Assembly: GCF_014337215.1 (NCBI RefSeq)
Contig: NZ_CP060635.1
Span: forward strand, 2,927,501 to 2,991,500
DNA from: Wansuia hejianensis
GTDB taxonomy: Bacteria > Bacillota > Clostridia > Lachnospirales > Lachnospiraceae
DNA length: 64,000 nucleotides
Direction: 5' to 3'
Shown here one piece after another: positions 44,444-56,000 of the stretch; the stretch's first letter is position 1, and each line of letters begins with the position of its first letter. Both the position numbers and the translations under genes were made by a program. The notes under the pieces were generated by a model, which worked only from the letters and a program-made list of their open reading frames with translations, was not told where the DNA came from and made no database searches.

Positions 44444-44515
44444 TTACAGTTTCTCCTATTTATGTCTAATTCCGTTGAAGTATTGCCTGATCAGAACGTT
44501 TCTCCTTTAACGCTT

Positions 44516-44524
44516 ATTATATCA
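44516..44524 (-). promoter_or_regulatory. Extended -10 promoter of BTAD regulator 1
   Basis: Minus strand TGATATAAT, an extended -10; the -35 is weak (TGGTTT at 17 bases). It lies about 70 bases upstream of the ATG. Confidence 0.6.
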
Positions 44525-44598
44525 TAACTGTTCTTTACAAACCACCCTGATTTTTTTAATCTGCTCTTGCCACAGAGTATCCCGTTGCACATGCCCTG

Positions 44599-44633
44599 CC
44601 CCGTTAGGAGCACATATATTACGGGGTGCCTTG
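44599..44633. repeat. Shared hairpin motif, copy A
   Basis: CCCCGT and ACGGGG arms enclose TAGGAGCACATATATT, followed by TGCCTTG. A very similar sequence lies at 46799-46830. It sits between the terminator of the MucBP-like gene and the promoter of BTAD regulator 1. The rest of the 349-base gap 44444-44792 holds only that promoter and terminator. Confidence 0.5.
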
Positions 44634-44675
44634 TGAGTATGTGCTGACAGGGGGCTGTTAAAATGTATAGATGTT

Positions 44676-44723
44676 AAAAAAAGGAATCGCCAGAACCGGC
44701 ATTTGCCGGAACCAACGATTCCT
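44676..44723 (-). terminator. Terminator after the MucBP-like surface gene
   Basis: Minus strand AGGAATCG (44723-44716) pairs exactly with CGATTCCT (44689-44682), with inner CCGG-CAAATG-CCGG pairing, then seven T. Confidence 0.88.
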
Positions 44724-44792
44724 AATTGAAGACTTATTTTACAACCTCATGATATCCGGGATACTCTGAAGTATGCGGATACTATCATTTCA

Positions 44793-46739
44793 TTATTTTC
44801 TGCCGTTTTCCTTTCTCTTCTTGCTGATCAGGATGTAGAGGATAACCAGAACCGCAGCAGCGGCCACACTGATTCCACCGATCAGGAAAGGATTCACCCC
44901 TGATTTACTTGTAAGATCCTGATTTGCTTTTGGAACTTCTTCATCATCAATGTTTTCTGTGCCTGCATTGTCCTGAGTGTCTCTATTGTTGTTCTTGCTC
45001 TGATTCAGATCCTGATTTCCCTGTGGTACCTGCTCATCTTCAATTTCTTCTGTCGGTGTTGTGGTTGTCTGATCAACCAGTTCTCCCGCCGGTGTATAGG
45101 TCTGTGTCTCTCCTGTCGTAGGATTCGTAATTACCGTAACAGGAGTTAATACCGTTTCTTCTTCTATTACCGGTACATCATAATAGATGGTCTCTTCCTG
45201 GGTAACGACAGTATCCACGTTCTGCAGATCATTGACGTCTCTGTAATATGCTGTCAGATCCCTCTGCGGAGTATTGTAGTTGTAAACCAGAGCTTCATCC
45301 TGTCCCGCCAGCTTCACATACTGGGTACCATTGGCATCATAGGTATCCGGAATCTCTCTGCTGTAGTTTGATCCGGCCGGTACCGTTACTTCTTCGCTGA
45401 AAAGCACTGTATTGTCTGAAACACTCCTGAAGGAAATATTTACAACCTGTTCAGAATCAATAACGGTCCCTACCTGGTTATAGTACACATAGAGAATCCG
45501 GCTGCTCGGATCATCATAATGACGATCATAGGAAGCGGACATTGCGCCGTCCAGTATATAGTCCGTTCCATTCACGTTTATCTGTGCTTCCGGAGTGTAG
45601 GATCTTGTTTCATCAACCGGAATCTCAATGAGGGTTTCATCAAGAAGGCTTCCGCTGGCGGAATCCACCAGGCGGATATCCCAATAATAGGGCGTCTGCT
45701 GATCAAACAGGGAATAAGGAACATCATAGCTTCTTACAGTTCCTTCCGGATCGTGGCCGATAACTGTCTGATCTGCGTGATAGTAGAATACACTTCCGTT
45801 ACTGCTGATCTCCAGGGAACCAGGAACCGTAAGCTGTACTTCGTCAACAGAACTGTCCTCCGCAGTGATTGTCTCATACTGGGTGCCGAGAACGGCTCCT
45901 GTAGCACTGTCTGTATAGTTAATCTTCACTGTGTATGGATAGGAAACCGCCGGTTCGTCTTCCACATATACAATATCATAATCCAGAACCGGGCTGAAAT
46001 AATTCAGGGTAACAGTGTCAGGACCGCTGAACTTGGTATAACTTCTGCCGTCTATTGTGATGTTTTTCTCTACGTTAAAAGTAACATTGCCCCCATAATA
46101 CTCCAGAGCGATAGGATTCGTCTTCAGTACATTACCCCTGTCATCCACATAATAAACGCAGGCTTCAATAGCTGCCGGATTATACGCGCTGTAATCGAAG
46201 GTATATCTGCCGGTTCCATAAGATATGGGCAGCTGGCTGTATGCAGAAGACAGATCATACTCCATACCGTCTTCTTCAATCTGTTCGTCCGCTGTAAATA
46301 CAAAAGAATCATCTATCGCAACTGTGCCAGTCTCTTCCGTTGTGGTCTTTACCAGATTTCCGGAAGCGTCATACAGGTTATAGCTCACTGTATAATCATG
46401 AGCCAGCATACTTCTGGCTGATACTTCTGTTCCTTCCACGTAATTCCCGCTGTCATCTACCTGATATACATATATGTCGTAATCAACCCTGGGATCCAGA
46501 TGAAGCTCTCCGCTTGAAGAATTAAGCCTCTGGTCATATGTCCATGTTGTTCCGTCGAACAGGTCATATCTTGTATGTGCCCAGTCGTCAGTGCTGATGT
46601 AAAACACCTGATAAGACGGATCCGGTGATACTGCCGAATATACATTAACCGTGGCGGCCTGTGCTTCAACAGTCGGTACTGCGATGCATCCTGCTATCAG
46701 TGCAATAGCCGTTAAAAAAGTCAGCAACCTTTTCTTCAT
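44793..46739 (-). CDS. Surface protein with MucBP-like repeats and C-terminal membrane anchor
   Basis: 648 aa from ATG 46739 after GGAGG. Signal peptide MKKRLLTFLTAIALIAGCIA ends near EAQA. The body has several related beta-rich repeats: YTVSYNLYDASGNLVKTTTE, YTVKINYTDSATGAVLGTQY, WDIRLVDSASGSLLDETLIE and VVNISFRSVSDNTVLFSEEV. They resemble MucBP-type adhesion modules. Near the C-terminus a short repeat occurs twice (IEDEQVPQGNQDL, IDDEEVPKANQDL). Then come GVNPFLIGGISVAAAAVLVI and a basic tail, SKKRKENGRK. No LPxTG motif is present, so anchoring is by the membrane helix or a non-standard sortase. Confidence 0.8.
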   Translation of the reverse strand: MKKRLLTFLTAIALIAGCIAVPTVEAQAATVNVYSAVSPDPSYQVFYISTDDWAHTRYDLFDGTTWTYDQRLNSSSGELHLDPRVDYDIYVYQVDDSGNYVEGTEVSARSMLAHDYTVSYNLYDASGNLVKTTTEETGTVAIDDSFVFTADEQIEEDGMEYDLSSAYSQLPISYGTGRYTFDYSAYNPAAIEACVYYVDDRGNVLKTNPIALEYYGGNVTFNVEKNITIDGRSYTKFSGPDTVTLNYFSPVLDYDIVYVEDEPAVSYPYTVKINYTDSATGAVLGTQYETITAEDSSVDEVQLTVPGSLEISSNGSVFYYHADQTVIGHDPEGTVRSYDVPYSLFDQQTPYYWDIRLVDSASGSLLDETLIEIPVDETRSYTPEAQINVNGTDYILDGAMSASYDRHYDDPSSRILYVYYNQVGTVIDSEQVVNISFRSVSDNTVLFSEEVTVPAGSNYSREIPDTYDANGTQYVKLAGQDEALVYNYNTPQRDLTAYYRDVNDLQNVDTVVTQEETIYYDVPVIEEETVLTPVTVITNPTTGETQTYTPAGELVDQTTTTPTEEIEDEQVPQGNQDLNQSKNNNRDTQDNAGTENIDDEEVPKANQDLTSKSGVNPFLIGGISVAAAAVLVILYILISKKRKENGRK

Positions 46740-46773
46740 AATAATTACCTCCAACTTTCTATCTAAACCTTGC

Positions 46774-46830
46774 GGAACAGTACAAGCTGTTCCCACGTCC
46801 CGTCAGGAGCCTGCATTACGGGATGCCCTG
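46774..46830. repeat. Leader of the MucBP-like gene: hairpin and shared motif copy B
   Basis: GGAACAG-TACAAG-CTGTTCC (46774-46793) is a perfect hairpin about 20 bases above the RBS. Next to it CCCGT and ACGGG arms (46799-46822) enclose CAGGAGCCTGCATT, followed by ATGCCCTG, closely matching copy A at 44599. It is likely transcribed as part of the gene's leader. Confidence 0.5.
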
Positions 46831-46938
46831 CGGGAAAAACATTATGAGTTCACGTCATTTCTTAATACTAATAATAATAGTCTGCGGTCACACAAGCGTC
46901 ACATAGCATTAAAAATAGTAATTTTATGAAACTTTTTC

Positions 46939-46979
46939 AAAAAAACAACTGCCCCGGGGGGTTTTTAGCCCCGGGACAG
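46939..46979 (-). terminator. Terminator after the giant adhesin gene
   Basis: Minus strand CTGTCCCGGGG pairs with CCCCGGGGCAG (one G-T pair), then TTGTTTTTTTG. It lies 28 bases after the stop. Confidence 0.88.
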
Positions 46980-47006
46980 CCATTCTGCTTTTACATAGGG
47001 TGCATC

Positions 47007-50000
47007 CTATGCACTTTTATTCCCTTTTTTCTTTTTACGGACAACCACGATAGCGATACATCCGCCAAGTCCTGCAAATGCTAACACTACGTACGGAATC
47101 GTCTGCGTATTGTCGCCGGTCCTCGTGCCGCCGGATCTGGTGGTTCTGACCCTTGTTACCCGGTTTACCGGAGTACGTGTCGTCGTCCTCTCTGTCCGGG
47201 TCGTCGGCTTATAGATACCGGCATCCCAGGTCAGATCTACCGCACCTTCATTCAGATAAAAGGCTGAGGTGTAATACCAGCGGTCGCCGGCTCTCCTCGA
47301 CGCATCGGAATCGATCTCATCTCCGTTATCTCCGGTACCACGGTTATAACGGGTATTCACGTAATCCTCCGGTATCTGGAATTTTACCCGGTAATATCCG
47401 GCTTCCAGGCCTTCAAAGAGATATTTTCCGTCTGCATCTGTCGTAGTCTTTCCGACCGCAACCCAGGCGCTTTCATCCCGGGAATTCCCCGAAGTATTCA
47501 TTTCAAGGACTACAGGAACTCCTGCGACTCCTTTCTCATCCTCATCCTGTATTCCATCGTGATCGTCGTCATACCAGACATAATCTCCGATGGCGCCGTA
47601 AACTTTAATGATACCGGCATCCCAGGTCAGATCAGTCTCACCGTACCCAGGCTTGATATACGTGGTCACGTATCCGCCTGCATGTGTCTGCTCAGGTGTT
47701 ACCAGAGGGGTAATATCCTTCATATAGGTTCCTATGGCGTCAGAATCTACAGCGCTGTTATTGCCGCTGTTCAGGGCTGTGATATGGGTATTTTCCGAAA
47801 GATTAAATACAACCCTGTATTCTTTTGTAATTCTGCTGCTGCTCTCAAGCTCTGTAAATTCGTATCGCCCATTCTCATCAGTCACCGTATAAGCCGCATA
47901 TTCCCATTCGGATTCACTGTCCTTACGGCTCTGAAGCACCACAATCACGCCAGGAACAGGAGTCTCTTCCGGATCCTGAATGCCGTCCTTATTCTCGTCA
48001 ATCCAAACGTAATCGCCTATCGTACTGTACATTCTGGCGCCGGCGTCCCAGGTGGTCGTCACTATATCCTGGCCCAGCCGTATCCTGTTGATATATCCAT
48101 AGGTCCTGTCTGCGCCGCTTCCATCTTCCTTCAGGTCAAACCGGTTCACATCAGAATCTTTATCAGAATCCTGCGCGGGATCAGATGTACCATTGTCGCC
48201 GTCAGCGTTGGCCTCCACGCCGTAATAGCCTGCGGGATACGTGAATTTCACGCTGTAATCCTTATATTCCGTACCGAAAGCAAGATGATCGAAATAATAA
48301 GTGCCGTCCGCGCCAACCGTCTGGCTGGCCATCGGCTGTTCCGAAAGCGATCCGTCAGCCACTACCTCATAAAGCTCTACCAGAGTTCCTTCCAGCGGAA
48401 TGTAGATGCTCTGAAGATCATCATAATCCTGATCGTCAAATACGAATCCTCCAATAGCGCTGTACACCACCAGGCCGGCATCCCATCTGGGATCCGTCCG
48501 GTTATAAATACCCTGGCTGTTCAAATCCTCCTCTGTGAGGCTGATGACATTTGTCCTCCGAATTCTTCCGTCCTCATCCACATTGATGCGGGCGTCAGAA
48601 TCAGTGCCTGATTCTCCGGCCGCCACATCGCCGCAGGAAGTAAAGTCGTACCGGTAGGTATAACCGCCGCCATTCTGCTTCTTCAGGTTGCTAATATCAA
48701 ATTCCACTACATAATAGCCTTCCATAAGGCCTTCAAACCAGTAGCGGCCCTCACTGTCTGTCACTGTGCGCGCCACATAATCCTGGTCCGTCTGAACCTC
48801 TCCGTCAGCTCCGCCGACTTTATACAGGAACACAGGTACATCCGGTACGCCGGCCTCTCCATCATCCTGTACGCCATTGCAGTTGGTATCCAGCCATACA
48901 TAATCCCCGATGGCATATGCCTGGACAATCCCCGCGTCAATCGTCAGATTAGTTTCCCCGCTGAGGGTTCCGTCGGGATTGGAGCTGATACTCAGTGTGA
49001 CGTCACCGCTTTCCCCGCTGGCTGACGCATCAGAGTCAGCTTCAAGATTATCTCCGGCATACTGCTGGGTAAACGTATATCCCGCATACCGGTCACCCCG
49101 GACAAATTTTACCTGATAGGTATAATACTCGCTGCCCACGTAATCCGACGGATCTGTGGATCCTTCCTCTGCTCCGTTGGCCAGATACTGACACGCCAGC
49201 CCTGTAAACAGATATCTGCCGTCCTGATCGGTCTGTGTCGATCCCACTTTCTGGATATCGCGTCGGACTGATCCGTTGAACTCATAATAGCGCGTCTGCC
49301 ACAGCTCTACAGTCATACCTTCTACCGCTGCTTCTTCCGGATCTTGTATTCCATCCAGGTTCCTGTCAAACCAGACATAATCTCCGATGGCGCCGGTTGG
49401 AAGATCCATAGTCGCCCGCACTTTGTTGGGTTCCGCCTGATCCTCCAGCGGTATCTCTGTCACCAGTGCGGAAGAGCCTTGCTTCACGACACTGACAGCA
49501 GCGGAATTATCCATATATTTACCGTAATACTCACTGATTTTATCAGCCGTATAACCCGGCGTCTTCATAGTCAGCACGATCTGGTAAGTACCTGCCGATG
49601 CCAGCCCTTCCGAAACGCCTCCATTTGTGAAGTCAATTTCCATTCCGAGAGCTGACGCATCTGTGCTGACGCCTGCCGTCCATCCCTGGCTCCAGTCAGA
49701 AGCCTTATAATACATGGGCTGGAGAATTCCACTTCTCTCATCATCACTCCGGGTGCTCCAGTCGTAATCTGTGGAATACCAGGTGACCGCTCCCTTATCC
49801 TCCTCGCCGGACGCTTCCAGGAGCTTCATATCCTCATAGCCTTCTCCAAAAGGAATATCTGTTCCCCGTATCTCTCCGCTGCTCAGTACATACGTATCAT
49901 CTGCACACGGGAAAATATCTACCAGTTTTGCCTTCTCAATAAAGGTATCTGAATAGTTGTATAACGTGAGCCGGTAATATATTTCCTCGGAAGGATGCAC

Positions 50001-53000
50001 TTTTGCCACTTCACCCCTGGGCAGCCAGGTAATTGTTCCGTCAGAATTCTTCACTCCGATTTCTTTCAGCAGCTGCACAGCGGTCGTATTGGTCACAAAA
50101 GCCGTGTCTGTATCATTCACATAGCTGAGGTCATTGCTGATCATTCCGTCAGTAACGTCATTTTCATACAAAACCTGACTATAAGGGGTAAAACTCAGGC
50201 CCTTGGGATTCTCCGCAGATTTCGGGATTTTTGCCGTGCTGCTCAGGTATGCCGGAATTACCAGGTTAAAGCCTGGCTTTTGTTCATAGGTTATATATCC
50301 TGTGAACTCAATCTCAATCCGCTCACCCGGCGCAAGCCTGGTTAAATCACTGTCTGCAAATTCAAACGCATACTGAGTGGTGGGATACTGTCCGCTTTCC
50401 TCATAAGAATCCCCTCCGTAATATCTCTCCGCGGCCGTCGTTTCTGTAGCTGTCAGATTGTACATCCTGGATGGGATAACCACCGATGCGCCGTCCGCAC
50501 TGATTTTCTTCACGAGGAAGCCTTTTTCCCACTGTGTTTCATCCAGGGTAGTCTGTGCGGGCAGCTTGAACGACAGCACCGCCTGCCTCAGGACTTTCTC
50601 CGGGTCATCGTCGGACATGTTCTCAGCTGTCACCCGGAAGTTAATTTCATCTCCGGAATAAAAAGTCTGCTTATTGTCCGTGATCTCCGTCTTCACCTGG
50701 ATCTCCGGAATCTTATTGACAAAGGAAGGAATATCCGCAATCACCTGGTTAGAATTCAGGCTGTATTCTCTCGTTTGCTCCTGCCCGGCAGCATCCAGAT
50801 AGGTATCTTTCCAGGTGATGGACGCCGTATTATTGACCCGGCGTACCTCAGGATCATTTTCCGTGGACCATTCGCCCCTGTTGGCAAAGGTCACATTCAG
50901 AAGGATTCCGTCACTCTCGAATTTTTCAAGGACGTTCGTATATTCTACTTTTACACCGACCACCGGCCGGTCAAACTGAACCGTCTGGTTTTCTGAAATG
51001 TCAGCTAAAGTCTTTACCTCGTTCCAGATGCCGGCAGTTTTCTCATCCATGGAGTACTGGGCATAGATGACCGCCCCCGCTTTTTCCCGGATATCGCCGT
51101 TGGCCGATGCATTTACGGTAACAGAATTGATAGAGTAATCCCGGTCTGCAGCCGTCAGGTCTCTGTAAGCTTCTGCCCCGTCATTAATTTTCTCAATGTA
51201 CTGGAGGCCGATGCTGTTGTCTGTCACTGTTAAATCTTTTACCGGCTTTTCATTCGTTCCGTCAGCATAGCCGTCCAGCTTAAATTCTACATGGTACTCG
51301 CTGTTCAGCAGGCTTTCCGCAGCCGTCACAGGACCGTCGGTAAATGTAGTCTCATCATCATCCGCTCTGGCTTCCCGGATCTGCTTATGGATCTGTCCGC
51401 CCAGTCCGGTGATAGAATCATCTTTCTTATTGGCAAACACCAAGCAGTTCTGTGTATCATCTTCCGCCTCCGCAGGAGTGTGGAAGGGATATACCGTCAC
51501 CACCCGCTCTGTTACGGACAGGTCGCTGTCCAGGGTATAATCTTCCGGCGCGCGTGTCTCCACAATCTTATATTCAGTACCGCCTGCCTCCGCCGGGAGG
51601 AAATCGGATACCACGCCTTCAGACGCATTGGTGATGGTCAGCGTCTGCAGCGGCTCCCGGTTCCATCCGTCTGCCTGGGAAGCATCTTTGGCATAGATCT
51701 TGAATTCAGCTCCCGTCAGTTTATTTGTGCCGTCCTCGTTGGTCTTCAGAATACGGAGCTTTCCTGCATTTGACGGATCCTCGAAGCTAACCGTCTTATC
51801 CAGGACTCCGGTTTTTACCTCTGTCACCAGCGCGCCGGTTTCGATGGTCACCTTTTTCGCTTCATCCGTAATTCCATATCCCTGGCTGTTTACAGCATTT
51901 TCACCGTCCGCGGTTTCCTTGATCCAGTAATCTCCCGGATCCAGCTCCGTCCATGTGATGATTCCATTTGTATCGGTGGTACCTAGAGAACCTTCAACTT
52001 CATTTTCGCAGTTTTCATCCCGGTACAGCTTATAAGTCGCGCCGGACAGAACCGCTTTTGTCGTTCCGTCTCCGTCCACACCGTATTTCGTCAGTGTTAT
52101 GGTGCCCTTCGGGCTGTTATAGGCCGTCAGCTTCCTGGTCACTCCGGCTTCAATGGAAAATTCCATGGGTTTCTCCAACAGTGAGAAGGTAATGACCTTC
52201 TGTGTGCTGGAAGAGTCCGTATAGCTGTAGACAGGCGCCGTCACCTCTGTGATCCGGTACTGTCCCGGCTCCAGATAGCCGGAAGTATAGGAGGAATCTC
52301 CCTCATGGCTGTTCATAGTGAACGTTGGCTGATCCGGATTGTACACTTCCCATGTGTCGCCATTGAATTTTTCCAGTTTAAATACTGCACCGGACAGCTG
52401 AGTCAGATCGCCGGCAGCCTCTGTTTCCGATCCATCGTACTTATACAGCGTGAAACGTCCCTTTGCCGGATGATTGGTAATGATATCATCTTCCAGGGTA
52501 CTTCCATCGGCTGCGTAAACCGTCTTTGTTTCCGTATTGTTGGTGATCTGTACCCAATAGCTGGGCGCCTGGGCATAGCCCTCCGGAACCTTGGACTCTG
52601 CCAGCTCATACCATCCAGCCTCCAGTCCCTTACTGGAAGCCAGGCCCTGGCTGTCAGTAGTTATCTCCGCGGCTGCCTGGGCATCCGCGCTGTGGACCTC
52701 CCCACAGTTCTCAACTTTATAAAGCGAGAAGGTAACTCCGCTCAAATCAACGGAAACCTGCGCCGTATCATCAATCCCCTGCCAGGAACCCTGCTTATGG
52801 ATTGTCACAGTCCCCAGCTTGTCGTTATACAGAACTCCTCCGTCTTTCTCAAAGGTAAACTCTGTCTGATCCCGGCTATAGGCCACCGTGATCTCATAGA
52901 TCTCCGTATTCACGTCATATCCTGCGGGCGCTGCAAGCTCCCTCACATAAAAGGTCTGTGCAATCTGCGCAAATCTCAGGTTAGTAAATCTGACACGACC

Positions 53001-56000
53001 GCTGCTGTCGGTATTCTGCACATCAACAGCGTCTGCTTCTGCGCCTCCCTTTGCCTTGTCTTCGTCATCATACAGAGCGATCTTCGCTCCCGGCAGAACG
53101 TTGTCCGTCCCGGTAACCTTCTTGTTCACCGTAATAGAAAACAGCTTTGTATTCGTGATATCACTGCCTGCCGCCGTAACCGCATTAGAGGTTACCATGT
53201 AGGGGCCTGTCACAGCATGTTCCACATCAACGGCATAGCCGTCCGGGGCAGTGATTTCCTTCAGATAGTAAGCTCCCGCAGGAAGTAACGGTGAAGTGCC
53301 TGTTCCTTCAGCCTCTGTCGTAACAGATGCGTTAGCGCCTCTGATATCCTTAGCTCTGTCCATACAGCCTTCATCCGTGTAAATTTCAAAGACTGCGCCC
53401 CCGAGTCCGCTGCCGTCATTGGCATCGGTTTTCCACACCTGGAATTTTCCGTAGGCGGTATCATTTTCAAACCGTCTGCTGTCTCCATCCGCGTCATCCA
53501 GCGCCACACTTTCTCCGGCTCCGATCACAACCGTGCGGACAGCTTCGGATAATGTATATTTCCCGTCGCCGGCCTCCGTCCCGGATTTTGTACCAGTCTC
53601 CTTCAGATAATAGGTGCCTGCGTCCAGATTCGTCCATGTGCAGATCCCGCTTCCATTGGTAGTCCTGGAGGATACCTTGGACTCTTCAGCACAGCTGCTG
53701 TCTGTGTAGAGAGTGAATTCCACACCCTGAAGATTGCTGTCATAAACGCCGCCGTCAAACATACCAACCTTTAGCAGCTTCAGCGAACCCTGCTTAACAT
53801 TCGTCAGCACAAGCGGCTGATCCAGTCCGGCTTCTGTGGAAGGTACGTCATTTCCTGCAACAGAGCCTGTGATTTTTCCTCCTTCAATGCTAAAGGCCAA
53901 CGGATGATCTTCTCCGTACTGAATGGTATATCCCGATGCTGCCGTTTCCACAAGCTTATAATTGCCCGCCGGCAGGAAACCTGATTCATAGATTCCCGTC
54001 CCTGTCTTGGGAGCCGTGATTTCATCGCCTGCCTGTTCCCAGCTCTGGCCGTCTGCCGCCTGGCGGTACAGCTTAAACTTCACATCTGTCCCTGTTATTA
54101 ATTTCCCGTTCTGGTCCACCTTCTTGAAAATAAACTTTCCATAGACCGCCGGATTATTAAATACTGCCTCCGACGCCGTTTTCCCGGCTTCAACCTCTAT
54201 CACCCGATAGGTATCTTTCACATCAGACGGCATGCTAACCGGACTGTCTGCCGGCAGGTCAGCTTCTGTCTCTTCTACAATATAGAACCCGGCCTCAAGA
54301 AGCACCGACGTATAGATTCCGTCGCTTCCTGTAGTTCCCGAAGCGAGGGGCGTCTCAGATGCCTTGGTGTACTTTGTTCCATCGGAAGACTCATAGCTTC
54401 CGCCGGCATCCTCAACCGCCTGATATACCTTGAAGCCCATACCGGCCACGGTATACGTCTCACCGTTAAGCTCTGTCACCTTTTTCACGGTAAGCCTTCC
54501 CAGCTTGTAGTCCACCACCTGAAGCGCCGATGTAAATCCGCTGCCGTCATCCTTGACGACAACCGTATAAGCCGTATAACCCAAGGCATAACCTTCCGGC
54601 GCGACCGCTTCAACAATATAATAGGTATTTCCCGGCTGAAGGGACTCGAACTCGAACTGGCCGTTAGAGCCGGACACACTGGATACCTCTGCTATTCCAT
54701 GCTGCTGCAGGAACGCTTCCGCCTTCAGATCCTTTGCCAGCTGCATCCTGTTATCTACATTTACAGCCAGGTTCAGACTCTTAAGGTAAGAAATAAAGCT
54801 TCCGGCAGAAGTGCTGTCCTCAAACGCAGCAAATACAGCCCCTTTCAGGGTGGCGCCGGTATCGGAAACCTTCGTTCCCGGACCTGTCATCTGATAGTTC
54901 AGGAAATCCGTGCCCGTCTCTTTCCCCTCAGTAACCGTAATCGGTCCGCTCCATTCTCCGCCATACGGATACCATGTGCCGCCGTATTGCTGATTTACCT
55001 TCGTCAGGTCAACTTCCTTAATATAGTAGGTTCCCGCCTCAATATCAATGGACAGAGCCGAACCGGTTCCGTGTGTGCCCGATTCCATAATATAGCCTCT
55101 GTCGTCTGTGGAAGCAGTTACCTGAACCTTCACTACCCACGCTCCGTCCGGAGCCTGTACCGCGCCTACAGTGCCCTCATCACAGGTCTTATAAACTTCA
55201 AACTGGGCGCCGTCCAGCAGACGGTTCTGATTGTTATAATCCCTCTTATTAATGCGAAGCTTTCCTTTATCCGTATAATTCTTAACAGGTATTTCATTGT
55301 CATTCCCCGCGGTCTGGCCCGGCGTGATCTCACAGGACCCGACCACCCATACGGTCTCTCCGCCGATCGTCAAAGATACGGCATCTGTACCGGCATGGTA
55401 ATCCTCCGGGAAGGAAGCTTCTACGATCCAGTAATCCCCTGCATCCAAAAGCCTGGAAACGCCCGTAGCTGATGAAGTGAGATTGATCACATCTGCCGGA
55501 GATTCATAATTCTCTGAGGTGATATCTGCAGCAGGATTCTCACCCGTTTTTTTGTATAGGCGGATGACCGCTCCGGTCAGATCATACTCCACAGTCTGGC
55601 CTTCCTGGCCTGTCAGGCCAAAGGACGCATATTTGTGGAATCTCACCTGTCCCTTGGGAGCATTGGTAAGCGCACTGTCTCCCGTCAGGCTGGTAGTCTT
55701 ACCGGCTTCGATAGAGAACGGAACAGGAACCGCATCCAGCGTATAGTTTCCGTTGACCTCTGTCTCCACCAATACATAATCTCCCGCCTCCAACCAACCG
55801 GTTGCAGCATACTGGCCGCTCTTACCTGTTGTGGTTATGGTACCCAGAGCTTCTCCCTCCGGCTGGCCGCTGCCGTCATTCCTATAGATTGCGAAGGTGG
55901 CAGTTATATGGGTATTGCTGTTGGTGCTGGAAACCTTATCCAGTTCCAGTTTACCCTTTGTCGTCACATTGTTGACAACTGTCGTATGGTCGTTGTTATA

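Noticed and set aside
47559..53288. Plus-strand frames of 327-350 codons opposite the giant adhesin gene
   Set aside because: The composition mirrors the repeat-rich coding strand, with no family match and no promoter or RBS. The minus-strand domains are unmistakable.
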